Both the position numbers and the translations under genes were made by a program. Shown here in pieces: positions 1 to 10,163 of a DNA stretch of 64,000 bases. Position 1 is the first letter of the stretch; each line of letters opens with the position of its first letter. The stretch comes from Cercophora sp. LCS_1 (taxonomy: Eukaryota; Ascomycota; Sordariomycetes; Sordariales; Lasiosphaeriaceae): positions 310,001-374,000 of the forward strand of contig JAPZLL010000002.1 in the NCBI GenBank assembly GCA_036250225.1, read 5' to 3'. Under the pieces are notes generated by a model. It was not told the origin of the DNA. It made no database searches and was given only the letters and a program-made list of their open reading frames with translations.

Positions 1-1146
1 GCAGCTGGTTGTTTGATGGACGGGGGGTGGACGGCTCGTCGCCACGTTCCGAACTTGGGAACGCAGGCTCGGAGCTTTGCGAAGCGTGGTGGGCACCAGT
101 AGTGCTTTGTGACTCCCGCTGGCTAGCCATCTCCGCCCGCGCAAGCTCAATCATGCAGTCGTGAACGCATTGATCCATGACGGGAATGATTTCGCTCGGG
201 TACGCCTGTGCCTGATGCCAGAGCTTCAGCGTGCGCGGGTAGAGCTTGAGATCGCGGAGATCCAGGTACAGCTTGGTAGTACCAAGCAGCAACATATTCT
301 CCAGTGCCTCCCAGTATGGCTTCGACTCAGCTTCGGGGTCTCCCTGCGTTTCGGCTTCCGTAGCACCATCAGCCCACATGCGATACTTCTTGGTGAAGTT
401 CTTGAGGAAATCTTTGAACGAGACGAACGAGTCGTCAATCGACACAGTGGTACCCCAAATGAGACCCTGGCTGGAACCACCAAGCGCATCTGCCTCGGAT
501 GTCCCAGGGTTTCTGTTATTGAACGAGGGAGCATCGGAGCCATCTTGGATCACTCGGCCGGTGTCGTCAAGCACAATCCGGCGCGGGATCTGTCTTGGTG
601 TCCGGTGGACATCTGGGTTGATATCTCCTCTTCGGGACCTCCGGCTGGACCCCTGTGAGTTCACAAACAGGGCACTGCTTTCACTGCGGAGATCGGACTG
701 CTGGGTCAGATTGTGACCGGGACTAGAGCTGGGGTCGTAGCGGATAGGTGACGACTCTGCAGGGGAGTCAGTTAGGCTGCGGCAGAATAATCGCAAAATA
801 TCTCACCCCCAATAAGGGCGCCACTGGCGCGAGGAGTCCGGTCGCCATCTGTCTGCGATCCAGTGCGCTGGCGTAAAGGAGAACTCGGGGCGACGTTGGG
901 CTGGGAGGCAGTGCTCTGCGAGTTGCTGCCCTGCCGAAGAGGCGACGACACCGGGTTGCGACTCCCGGCCGGTGAAGAGGAAGCATAGAACAGCGGGCTC
1001 GAGGCCAGTTGCGAGGCTCTTGTTCCTCGAGTCTGGCGGGGAGTGGCAGCGGGCTCGTCCTCAGCATTGGAGGGGCCGGGCGCCGGGCTGCTCCGCGGTT
1101 GAGAGCTGCGAGTCGAGCGGGCCGATCGCTTGGCGGGAGACGACAT
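1..1146 (-). CDS. MCM4: DNA replication licensing factor Mcm4, N-terminal part (runs off the window)
   Basis: Mcm4 is a subunit of the MCM2-7 replicative helicase loaded at origins in G1. Only the N-terminal region is present. Exon 1 (1146-807) starts at the only sensible ATG and encodes a Ser/Pro/Arg-rich tail with SSPLRQRTGSQTDGDRTPR. Intron 757-806 has donor GTGAGA, a CTAAC branch site and acceptor CTGCAG, and joins ALIG to ESSPIRYDP in frame. Exon 2 (756-1, open to the edge) continues with GDINPDVHRTPRRIVLDD-like sequence and the start of the MCM N-domain (DSFVSFKDFLKNFTKKYR, then a segment with LYLDLRDLKLYP). The Ser/Thr-Pro rich tail is the part of Mcm4 known as a CDK/DDK target. The catalytic AAA+ domain lies outside the window. 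The gene is divergent from RET3. I am confident of the family; the exact splice is inferred. Confidence 0.92.
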
Positions 1147-1598
1147 GATTGCTGCGAAACTGTCGATTTCTCAAAAATGGACAGCGATGCAGCGCGAAGA
1201 CAGTGGTGTTTAGGTCGAGGGGTGGAAATGGGGGGTTGTTGTTTGCGACAGAAGACAAGAGTGCGACTCCGCAGTCAGGGAGCAACGAGTGGGCTGAAAT
1301 TAAAAAAGGAGACGCGCGAAATGTCGCGTCAGGTCCAAAAACCACTTTACACGAGCGCGTCGACAGGGGTTGTTTGGCGCCAGATCCATTAAAGCCCCTG
1401 CTAAGACGGTACGTACCGGTGGTCCCAGCTCAAGTGGGGCTGATTGGAGGTCAAGCCACATCACAGCTGTCGCTCACCCCACAACTCAGAGGCCGCGATA
1501 TCGATACGACGGCGACAACCCCTGAACTCTCTACAACGACACCTGGCTGGACTGCTTTGCCCGATAGTAGCAGAGACAGTCTCTCTTAAACCGCCAAG
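1147..1598. promoter_or_regulatory. Divergent promoter region MCM4 / RET3
   Basis: This 452-bp region separates two genes transcribed away from each other and contains no credible ORF. On the MCM4-coding strand, 1321-1314 reads TTTCGCGC, which fits the E2F/MBF-type consensus TTTSSCGC. A second CGCG core follows at 1324-1330 and a third near 1355. MCM genes are commonly S-phase controlled by MBF-like factors in fungi, so this cluster about 170 bp upstream of the MCM4 ATG is a plausible cell-cycle element. This is inference from short motifs only. Confidence 0.4.
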
Positions 1599-2316
1599 AT
1601 GTCGCCAGGAATGTCGCTGTACAGCGTTAACGCTATAAGTACGACACCGCCTCGATTCCTCCCCAAAAGTTTAACGTGTTGACTTGTCGCCAGTAATCCT
1701 CTCCAGTGACGACGGTTCGCGGATATTCTCCAAGTACTACAACCCCCCGCACCAACAAACCGGCAGCGGCGCCTCCTCCTCAACCTCGTCCAACCCTTAC
1801 CCCGACAAGACGGCGCAGACTCGCTTCGAAAAGGGGCTGCTGGCCAAGACAGCGAAGCAGAACGGCGACATCCTCCTCTACGACAACCGAGTAGTGCTCT
1901 ATAAGATGGAGTCCGACGTAGCGCTCTACGTGGTGGGCAGCACTGAGGAGAACGAGGTTCTACTGTACAATGTGCTGCTGGCGCTGCGAGACAGCTTGCA
2001 TCTGCTCTTCAAGTGAGCTTGCTTCTTTGTCTTCCGTGGTTGAGGTTCCGGCTAACTAATTGAATCAAGGCAATCGGTCGACAAGCGAACGATTATCGAA
2101 AACTACGACCTGGTGGCGCTGCTGATTGACGAACTGGTAGACGACGGCATCATCCTCGAGACGGACCCCAGCATTGTGGTGCAGAGATGTAGCAAGGCGC
2201 CCACGCAAGACGTTGTGAACCTCCGCGGCATCGATCCGTTCAGCGAGCAGGGTGTCAACAACTTGGCACAACTAGGCAAGGCGAAGATTACGGACTGGCT
2301 GCGCACGGGGTTGTAA
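1599..2316 (+). CDS. RET3: Coatomer subunit zeta (COPI)
   Basis: Zeta-COP is the small adaptin-like subunit of the COPI coat that recycles proteins from Golgi to ER. Three exons were inferred: 1599-1638, 1694-2012 and 2070-2316, giving 201 aa. The first exon encodes MSPGMSLYSVNA and splices (GTACGA...CAG) to IIILSSDDGSRIFSKYY, the conserved longin-type start. The second intron (2013-2069; GTGAGC, CTAAC, AAG) joins LHLLF to KQSVDKRTI. Conserved blocks LYDNRVVLYKMESDVALYVV and LLIDELVDDGIILETDP are intact. A Ser/Asn/Pro-rich insertion after residue 27 (HQQTGSGASSSTSSNPYP) is typical of filamentous fungi. The ATG context CCAAGATGTC is good. Confidence is high. Confidence 0.93.
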
Positions 2317-2431
2317 GCGATGGAATCATGGTGTGTTTGTTTGGGCAGATGGGTAGCGGCCAAAAATGTCATTTGAGAGTTGTCTCGTCCGTCTATGCGC
2401 CGTGCCATGCCATGCCATGCTGCCATGCAGT

Positions 2432-3655
2432 CTATGCTCTAATCTCAGATGCCGCCTTCCTCAACCTATTCATAACAGCCGCCGCAATGTCCTCGCCCTT
2501 ATCATCCACGCCCTCGACATAAATCACATCAGCCCCTAATCGATCCAGCTCCCTCAACGCAGCAAACAACCCATGCGCCACCCCTTTAACATCCCCTCCC
2601 AGCCCAACATCCAACACCCTCCTCTCGCCCAACCGTCCCTCCTTGACCAAAATCTCACCATCTCCCTCAACCTCCCTTTCAAAAACAACCCCCATCCCGC
2701 AACCGGCCTCCCAACCCCCAGCTCTAATCAACCCAACCGTTTCTCCCTCCCCAAACGCCTCCACCTTCCCTCCATGTTCAAACAGCACAACCCTCGCCCT
2801 CGGGCTATAATGCTTATACTTCATCCCCGGCGCCCTCGGCTGTTCCCCAGCCCCCAAAACCCCATCTCCATACCCCCTCACTGTTCCCTCCCACCCGGGT
2901 ATCGCTCTCAGCTCCTCCAAACTCACACCCCCCGGTCTTAGAACCACCCGTTCCCCACCCAGCCCGCTGACAACCGTACTCTCCACGCCCACCTCACAAA
3001 CACCGCCATCAACAATAACCTCAACCCTCCCCCTCAAATCCTCCAGCACATGCCCCGCCGTCGTGGGACTCGGTCTCGTGCTAGCGTTCGCGCTCGGCGC
3101 AGCAAGCGGCCGCCCAGCCATCTTGATCAAACTCCTCGCTAGTTCGCTATCCGGCATACGAACTCCAAAGGTCCCCAAGCCGGCTGTCACCTCCGCTGCA
3201 AGCGGGGATGGTGAAGGGAGTGGTAAAAGAATTGTTAATGGACCGGGCCAGAATTTTTCAATCAAGGGTAGATAGATTTCCGGAATCGGTGCCGGGGCGA
3301 GTAAGGAGGACAACATGTCCAGGTCGGAGATGTGGATTATGAGCGGGTTGTCGGAGGGTCGGCCTTTGGCGAGGTAGATGCCCCGGACGGAGGAGGCGTT
3401 GGTTGCGTCGGCGCCGAGGCCGTAGACTGTTTCGGTTGGGAAGGCGACGGGGATTGGGGAGGTGAGGAGGTGGGTTGTTGCTGTGACCAGGGCGGAGGGA
3501 GGGGAGGGGGGTGGGAGCCAGGTTTGGAGGGTATTGTCTTTCCATGTGCCGAGGGGTCCTGGCGGGACGGAGAGGGTGCGGGTTTGGAAACTGGTGGTTG
3601 TGGTGTTATCCTTTAGTTTGGGAGGGGCCTCTGGTTTGGGCGTTGGGGACGTCAT
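2432..3655 (-). CDS. SUA5: Threonylcarbamoyl-AMP synthase (YrdC/Sua5)
   Basis: This enzyme makes threonylcarbamoyl-AMP from threonine, bicarbonate and ATP, the first step of t6A37 tRNA modification. The single-exon 407-aa reading from the ATG at 3655 has the YrdC core with PTETVYGLGADATN at about residues 73-86 and KGRPSDNPLIIHI at about 98-110. The Sua5-specific linker APGMKYKHYSPRARVVLFE follows, then a C-terminal Sua5 domain. The reading frame stays open upstream to 4006 with another good ATG at 3889. That 78-aa extension includes an Arg/Ser/Thr-rich, acid-poor segment (APRLFSVSARWPAATRL) resembling a mitochondrial presequence. Both ATGs share the context GCAATGAC. I chose 3655 as the cytosolic start; a dual-start, dual-targeting arrangement is possible. 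The stop is close to the RET3 3' end (convergent genes). Confidence 0.92.
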   Translation of the reverse strand: MTSPTPKPEAPPKLKDNTTTTSFQTRTLSVPPGPLGTWKDNTLQTWLPPPSPPSALVTATTHLLTSPIPVAFPTETVYGLGADATNASSVRGIYLAKGRPSDNPLIIHISDLDMLSSLLAPAPIPEIYLPLIEKFWPGPLTILLPLPSPSPLAAEVTAGLGTFGVRMPDSELARSLIKMAGRPLAAPSANASTRPSPTTAGHVLEDLRGRVEVIVDGGVCEVGVESTVVSGLGGERVVLRPGGVSLEELRAIPGWEGTVRGYGDGVLGAGEQPRAPGMKYKHYSPRARVVLFEHGGKVEAFGEGETVGLIRAGGWEAGCGMGVVFEREVEGDGEILVKEGRLGERRVLDVGLGGDVKGVAHGLFAALRELDRLGADVIYVEGVDDKGEDIAAAVMNRLRKAASEIRA

Positions 3656-4192
3656 TGCGAGTGTTGTGAGGCGGTTGTAAGTTGGGATGCCCGGGCGTGA
3701 GTGGTGAGTGAGACGGGTTGCAGCTGGCCAGCGCGCAGAGACAGAAAAAAGGCGGGGAGCCAGTTTGATTTTGGCGAAATAATCGAGAGTTTGGTTTTCA
3801 GTTGAATGCGGTTTTTGGGAAAGAGTCCGGTTGGTGGCCGTCGAGTGCTGTGAGATTTGTTGCTTGCAAGGTGAAATGGGTTGAGTCATTGCAAGATTTT
3901 CAATATGCTTCTCTGAGCCCAAAACCTTGGATTGCCGCTCGGCTCGCTCAACTAACGCCGCGGCTTCACACCACAACATCATCAAGAGATAAGAAGGAAA
4001 AATCATTGCGGTCCTTTTAGGCAGTTCGTATAATAAAATCGCAATCGCTATTTACCACCCGTAGTGTTTCCCAAACGCCGCGCCAAACAAACAATCGACC
4101 ACCCTGTTCTGGTTCTGCCTCCTGGGCACATTTACACTTCATGTATACCGTCCTTCCAGGTTCTCTCATGATCCACATAAAATTACACTGCC
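3656..4192. other. SUA5 upstream region / kinase 3' flank
   Basis: No independent gene is visible. The part from 3889 down to 3656 continues the SUA5 frame and may be coding if translation starts at 3889. The rest (3890-4192) is moderately AT-rich and would hold the SUA5 promoter and the 3' UTR of the kinase gene, whose stop is at 4193. SUA5 and the kinase lie head to tail on the minus strand. Confidence 0.5.
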
Positions 4193-6598
4193 CTACTGAG
4201 GAGGAAACTGGCCCCCGTTTCTCCCCTGCTTCAACGGAAGCGTCGACACATGAGCATCGGCAAAGTTTAGATGGTCCAGGAAACTAGCCATGAGCCTCAT
4301 TACATCCTCCCGCAATTCGTCTCGGGTCGCCATCCCTTGCATTACTCTTGCAGACGGCGGACCCGGCAATGGAGGCATGACAGTAGAGCTTCGAGGCTGT
4401 TGTCTCTGCTGTTGCTGCCGTTGCTGTCGGATGGTTGGCGGCCCGGCCTGACTACCCATCGTAAGGTACTCTGGATCCATGTAGTCGTTTGACCCCGCGT
4501 AAAAGTCGTTATCGTAGCTGTCCGCCCGCAAGTGGCTGCCCACCAACGTGTTGCTGCCGCTACTAAAGTCGGTCATTGGGCGCTGTTGAGGTAAAGGGTC
4601 TGGCACTTGGGCAAGATGCGCATATTCGCTGTCGTCTGAGATGTAGATTGATGGCTCACGGTTACTTGTCTGAGGAGGCTGATAGAAGGACGAGTGGCGC
4701 TCGAGATCGAATGGGTTGGCACCACCGATATCAGAGCCAGCGATGGACCCAACATCTGAATGAGCCGTGGATGGCCTGGGGTAATCCGGTGCTGGCATGC
4801 CAATCTCGTCTAGGTCAATCAGGCTGCCGACCGAAGCTCTGTTGTCTTGAGGCTTGGGAGGCATGAGATCGTAAGATTGCGGCTGGAGCGCTAGAGGGTC
4901 TGTTGGGTGGTGCATCAAAGCTGGACGAGGCATCGGAGGTGCCTCGTGGAATGGAAACCGCGACATGTCGGGGTTTGCTGAAGCGGGGGGTGCCATGGAT
5001 GGAAACTTCCAGTCCTGGGTTGCTCGCCGGTTGCCGTCAGCCGGATCGCTGAGAGGCGGCTTGTTATAGTCCGTTGCCTCTTCAAACTCCGAATCGCTTG
5101 CAGCCACCCGAGGACCTGCTTTGATCGTCTCCATGTCGACAAACTGTGAAAGATCACCTCCATTGTGGAGCGACATGTCGAGATCGATGAGAGACTCTCG
5201 GAGAGTCGAGTGAAGAGAGTGCTCCCTCAGAGGAAGGTCCGACGTCGAAGCCGGCGGGGGCACGGGTTTGCCATAGTAAGCCCTTGAGTTTTCCTCATAG
5301 TTGGATATCGTATTGGGATCGAACAGCTTCTCGAGGGGAGCCTTAAACGCCGGCAGTTGAGGAGGCGGACGGCGCCGTGACTTTGGCTTTGTCGGTCGGG
5401 GCAACTGGTCGTTGAAGTCAAAGTCAACGTTCGATCCGTAGACATCGTAGATGGTCTGGGCATCAGTGTTCATGACGATCCGGTCAAAGTCGACTGTCGT
5501 GCTGAAATTCCACTCATCGTTTGCCATGGACGTCGAGGAGTAGTCTGACGGCCCCTGAGCACCAACAGGCGCGAAGAGCGACTTCCTGACGCCACCCTGG
5601 GCCTCCCATACCTTGTACCCCTTGACAAGATTGGCGAGTTCCAGGGCGGGATGCTCCGCCTCCGTGTTGGATATGTACGGGTGTCTCTGCACTTGCTCAA
5701 TCGTGGGACGTTTTGCCGGGTTGTTCACCAAACAAAAGGACACAAGATCTTTGAGCTTGTGCGAGTACTGGTCGCCTTCAAGGCGAGGCTCGTTGGTTTT
5801 GATGTGCTCACCTAGCTCGGGAATATTAAACCCCGACATGACGTTCGGAGGAAGCCCAGAGGCAATCTCATAAACCAGTGAGCCAAACGCCCAGATATCG
5901 ACGGGTGTGGAGTAGGAAGGGACAGGGTCAAACAGCTCGGGTGCCATCCAGTGAGGTGTACCGATAAAGGTCGAGCGTTTGTCGATCTTTGTCTCGATGA
6001 CACCGGCAACACCGAAATCGCAGAGCTGAACACTTCCTGCCTCTGTGACGAGAACGTTCGCGCACTTGATATCGCGATGGATGATGCCCTCTTTGTGCAC
6101 CCAGTACACAGCCACGGCCACTTCTCGAATGATGGGTATGATCCACTTCTCTTGCAATCCACCCGGCGCGGTTGGCTTCATGAGAGTGGCCACACTTCCT
6201 CCAGCGCAGTACTCGGTGACCATCCACATTGACTGGCCTACCGGCAGAGCATCGAGAATGAGGTTGATGTTTTTGGCGCCGCTGTCGCTGAGCAACTTGA
6301 GGGCGCTGATCTCCTTCATGAATTCGCTATACGTGTCTGCCAACTTTGGATTGAGGGTATCGCTCTCCTCAATGTCAATGATTTTAACAGCCACGATCGA
6401 CTTGGACTTTAGGTCGGTTGCTTTGTAGACGCGACCGAAGCTTCCCTTTCCAATGAGTTCCTGAAGCAGGTAGGGAGGTACCTCTTTTCCGGCTTTAGTG
6501 CACTCATCCTGGACAGCCTGTTGCATTTTCTTTGCGTCCTCCATCGCCTTTTGTTTTGTGACGGACAAAACCGAGTTTCGAACTGTCAAGCGCTCCAT
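4193..6598 (-). CDS. STE20-family (germinal-centre type) Ser/Thr protein kinase
   Basis: This is an intact single-exon ORF of 801 aa. The kinase domain covers about residues 44-310: glycine loop GKGSFG (50-55), VAVK lysine K72, HRDIKCANV catalytic loop (174-182), DFG (194-196) and activation-segment signature GTPHWMAPE of the STE20/GCK group. The N-terminal kinase domain followed by a long Pro/Ser/Gln-rich tail fits germinal-centre kinases rather than PAKs; I see no CRIB or PH domain. Fungal relatives include MST-1, SID-1/SepL and POD-6/Nak1, which act in septation and polarity. The atypical insert SDTLNPKLADTY between lysine and C-helix makes me lean to the MST-1-like branch, but I cannot decide this from sequence alone. 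The tail contains repeated IDLD motifs (SLIDLDMS, SLIDLDEIG), possible docking sites. Confidence 0.9.
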   Translation of the reverse strand: MERLTVRNSVLSVTKQKAMEDAKKMQQAVQDECTKAGKEVPPYLLQELIGKGSFGRVYKATDLKSKSIVAVKIIDIEESDTLNPKLADTYSEFMKEISALKLLSDSGAKNINLILDALPVGQSMWMVTEYCAGGSVATLMKPTAPGGLQEKWIIPIIREVAVAVYWVHKEGIIHRDIKCANVLVTEAGSVQLCDFGVAGVIETKIDKRSTFIGTPHWMAPELFDPVPSYSTPVDIWAFGSLVYEIASGLPPNVMSGFNIPELGEHIKTNEPRLEGDQYSHKLKDLVSFCLVNNPAKRPTIEQVQRHPYISNTEAEHPALELANLVKGYKVWEAQGGVRKSLFAPVGAQGPSDYSSTSMANDEWNFSTTVDFDRIVMNTDAQTIYDVYGSNVDFDFNDQLPRPTKPKSRRRPPPQLPAFKAPLEKLFDPNTISNYEENSRAYYGKPVPPPASTSDLPLREHSLHSTLRESLIDLDMSLHNGGDLSQFVDMETIKAGPRVAASDSEFEEATDYNKPPLSDPADGNRRATQDWKFPSMAPPASANPDMSRFPFHEAPPMPRPALMHHPTDPLALQPQSYDLMPPKPQDNRASVGSLIDLDEIGMPAPDYPRPSTAHSDVGSIAGSDIGGANPFDLERHSSFYQPPQTSNREPSIYISDDSEYAHLAQVPDPLPQQRPMTDFSSGSNTLVGSHLRADSYDNDFYAGSNDYMDPEYLTMGSQAGPPTIRQQRQQQQRQQPRSSTVMPPLPGPPSARVMQGMATRDELREDVMRLMASFLDHLNFADAHVSTLPLKQGRNGGQFPPQ

Positions 6599-7581
6599 GG
6601 TTGCTGATGTTGCTGAGCTAGGGGAAGGAGATGTGGCAGAGTGCTAGGAAGAGTCGGCGGGATGGTTGGCCAGATATTGTTGGTCGATATGTTGCCCTCT
6701 AAGATAAAGGTTCTTTTTAAAGAACAGCAAAGTTGCGATGAAGACTCGGTACCAAAGTCCGGTCTGACAGGACACAGGCCAGTCTTAGACTGGATGTGAA
6801 CCAAGTATTTACAGATTTGCGCCCAGCGACTCTGCCACAGGTGGAAAGTGAAGTAACTGTAAGTCGTCAGCAAAGAGTATGTTTTTCGGAATCGCCATTG
6901 TTCACATTGTTCACAAATGGTCGAATGGTAGATCGGCTGAGGCACTGCAACGCAGGTCACGCTCTTACCATGCAATCGGAGAGAGTCACACGGTGAGACG
7001 AAATGATACAAAATAACACATACAATTCCGGTCAACACGCAAGCTGTTAATTCATCTCATGATGTGGGTTGCGGATAAGAGTTTTGATAGCGAGGCGCCG
7101 AAGCCCAAGACGGCGGCTGAATTCGAAGGGTGAGGCTCCCCTGAGGCTGGAGGCTGATTCTGATGAATGCTGTCTTGGTGAAAGGGAAGATCCGCAGAGA
7201 AAAGAGTTAAAACATGAGTAAAGAAGATAGCGGCGGCACAGCCGGGAATGGAATCCGTATGTTTTCGGAGGTCTCAACGTGATGATCGCAACGATGAAGA
7301 TGAAGCCAGGAAGAAGCTCACAGGGGCTGGCGCCCGCATCTCAAACGGTGCCAAGACAACCACTTTCAGCCGATTGACCAATCAGCGACCCTGCCAGCAC
7401 GTGGTGATGCCTGCAGATCGGTACGTACCGCGATCGCAGTCAGCCACCACCAAACCAGGCAGAGTCTGGATGAGCATCCTCCGTACGAAGTTCAAGTCGC
7501 ATGTTGTGGCTTGATCAAAAACTAAGAGACAGATTGCAATATCTTACATCGCTCCTTGCCCTGTGGGTATCATCATCGTCG
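6599..7581. other. Intergenic region upstream of the kinase
   Basis: No credible gene is present in this 983 bp. It should carry the kinase promoter and 5' leader. A strong CCAAT-box sequence (GACCAATCAG) sits near 7376-7385 and a palindromic GGTACGTACCG near 7420-7430; neither can be tied to a gene with certainty. The right end borders the broken membrane-protein gene. Confidence 0.4.
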
Positions 7582-9753
7582 CTAGTCATAATGTGCCCTC
7601 CTTGGGAAGGCGTTCTGGGCGTCATCCCAAAAATCCACCTCCATCCACTCCTTCCCACTCTGTTCATCCACCACGACCCGCGTCCCGTATCTTAAAAATC
7701 CCAAGTTCTCCTCGACATGTCCTGCAATCTCCTTCCCACTGTCCGCACTTCCGCCATCAATGTTGTCCATCACAGATCTCAACAGCCTCGCCACCGAGAA
7801 GTAGCTGTCGAACGAACACGTTCCGACACCAACAGAAGACAACCACCACCGCAAGCAACTGTCCAACGAGGATCGCTCCTAGGACAGCAATCGCACGCTC
7901 CCACTTGACTTGCAAGGTCGTTCTAATGAGCGGCTTCTCGGACGCGCCACTCTCCAGTTGGACTCTCGGCAGCTGTTTCTCAGCACCAATGATGGCGAGG
8001 AGAGGGAGACGAGCCGCCAGATGCGCAACCTGGAGCTCATAGCCGATTGGGACCTCCCGCTTATACCACTCAGTGTCGGCCACATTCCATGTGATGTCGG
8101 TCACGTTGTTGAGGTAATTAAGCTCAACAGGATCGCTAGAGTATTCCCTGGTGCTCACCATGTCACACCGCTTATTCCCCCTTGCGTCAACACGCCCGCC
8201 TTCTGACTCGAACTCTTGGTCACTGTAGCCTCCGAAACGGAGAAGCGACCCAACCAAGTACGACATATACTCTGCATTGTCAAGTATTCCGTGGAGAACG
8301 CCATTCCCTATTCCCAACCCATCTCCGCCGCCGCCAAGACACGTTGTGCAGTCATAAACTGTGGCTTCGTGTGTTTCTAAGCGATTAAGCGGAACATATA
8401 TGTCTTCCAAAACGGGATCAGTTTACTTCGCCGGTCAGCAAAAAAGCCCACTGGCGAGTCACTTACAGGTAGCGACACAGTTCGAAGGCGCACCAAGGCC
8501 TGCTCCGGGATGATACGTCATGGCCCACAGGCCTTTCTCCCTCAATGGAAATGAATTTTTGTGCGTTGCCTCAAGGACGAGGAGATAATCGACACTACTG
8601 TTGGGTATCTCGTCTTGCGACTGTGTCAGCACCACATCATAACATTAGCGGCCAAGCCCACCGAGACCTACGACTCTCGCCCCCTTTTCATAAACCGTTT
8701 TGTTAAAAAACTGTCTTCCGATGCAACTTTACGAGCTACGGATGAGTCGTTCGGCTGACGAGTATTCGGTTGGGCCTCGATACTCTTTCATCGCATGAGT
8801 GTATGTGACTTTGGATCCCTGGACAACTCAGTCAGGGCCTCGGCCGCTTATGTCGGCCATGGTATACGATGATGGATCTAGCCAGTCAAACATGGCCGGT
8901 GTGGAGCTGAGCCCAGCTAGCTCAAAATTGTTGAGCTGAACTTTTTCATGGTTAACATGTTATCATACGATCGCAGCCTTGAAGACGTACCCAAGGGTGT
9001 ATGGATTTTCCCGTCCGCCCCAAGGAACTTGTCGTCACCGAAGTTGGGGAGCTTCACGGGGTATTCAACCTCCACATTATCGTTGATATCGTACGTGAGT
9101 CCAAAAGCGGCGACGCCCAGACGGCCAATGAGGTTGATGACCAAGTACAACAGGACGATTAAGGTTGTTGTCGACCACCTGCCATTCTTGCCGCAGTGAT
9201 GGGCAACGAGCTTGATGGATCCACTCGGGTTGGAAAGTCTAGAATTAAGTCAACCTTTGGGAAGAGATTAGCAAGACATAGCGCACGGATCCGGGTGCAT
9301 AACTGGCATCTCTTGGGCTGTGATGCCTCCTCGCCAGGAGGGGCCACCGGATCGCACTTCCCAGCAACCCGAGAAGGGACCCAACTGATAAGCTGACAAG
9401 GGACGACAGCAATATCGTAACCGAGTTGAAGATGCGCCTCTCCCGCGGCGTCAAACTTTCTTTTCCAGCGTAAAAGTAAAGGGCACCGACGATCAGGCCG
9501 CTGAAGAGGAGTGCACTCGCGATGCGCCAAGCGACTCCTTTCCAAGGAAGCCCTCCGCTTCGACGCTGGGCATAGCGCATCGCCTCGCTGGAGTTCAGGA
9601 ATGTCATCGAAAACAAGTCATTGAGTTTGTCGTGAAACTCGCCAAGAACTTGTATCTGTTGACCATTATGTCACCGTGCAGTGATGACTGGGCGGCACTT
9701 ATATAATCAAGTCCATCGCGAACTTTGTCCCGGCAAGGCTGAGAAGGATTCAT
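7582..9753 (-). pseudogene. Disrupted gene for a multi-pass membrane protein of a fungal unknown-function family
   Basis: Coding-like segments run in one order on the minus strand but cannot be joined into one frame. From the 5' end: ATG 9753 with DGLDYISAAQSSLHGDIMVN; about 9648-9304 with helices GVAWRIASALLFSGLIVGAL and TILLSSLVSLSVGSLLGLLG; about 9254-8994 with TLIVLLYLVINLIGRLGVAA and EVEYPVKLPNFGDD; about 8944-8460 with DWLDPSSYT, VTYTHAMKEYRG and LREKGLWAMTYHPGAG; then 8399-7582 with ATVYDCTTC, helix AVLGAILVGQLLAVVVVFCW and ARLLRSVMDNI. Disruptions: a -1 shift near 9648, a frame clash or TGA near 9231-9252, an in-frame TGA at 8830-8828, indels near 8730-8640 and a -1 shift near 7809. 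Some introns look intact (GTACGT donor near 8993; GTAAGT...AAG near 8465-8405). Neighbouring genes are intact, so decay is more likely than general sequence error. Function unknown. Confidence 0.68.
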
Positions 9754-10163
9754 TCAGACATTACAAGGTGGAGCTGCCGCAGCGATTGGCCTGTTTCATT
9801 TTGTTTGAAGGCCTTGGGCGTGCTTCGATCAGTGGTTGCCTTGCTGCTGCCCCCTGGTAGCCGCGCGGTCAGCAACAGCTGACACTCAATCCCACGATCA
9901 CAACGCTGTAACAGAGCCCATTTTTAACGACCAACAAACACAACACAAGGTCCAGATATGAAAAACGCCTTGCGTAGCCTGTTATTGCAAAATCAGTATC
10001 ATTCTCCTATCCAGCCCAGCCCATTCTCTCCCAAAAGCCCGAGTCCAATCCAAAACACAGGAAACAACCGAAACCCAAGCACAAGTTAATCCAATTCCCG
10101 CACCCAAAAACGCCATCAAAACCCCTCCCGCAACTCCCTCAACCTCCCCCTAACCAAGTCCAC
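9754..10163. other. Intergenic
   Basis: This 410-bp stretch holds the upstream flank of the disrupted membrane-protein gene and the 3' flank of the DUF7053-like gene. No ORF or structured element was recognised. The right half is strongly C/A-rich on the plus strand. Confidence 0.4.
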
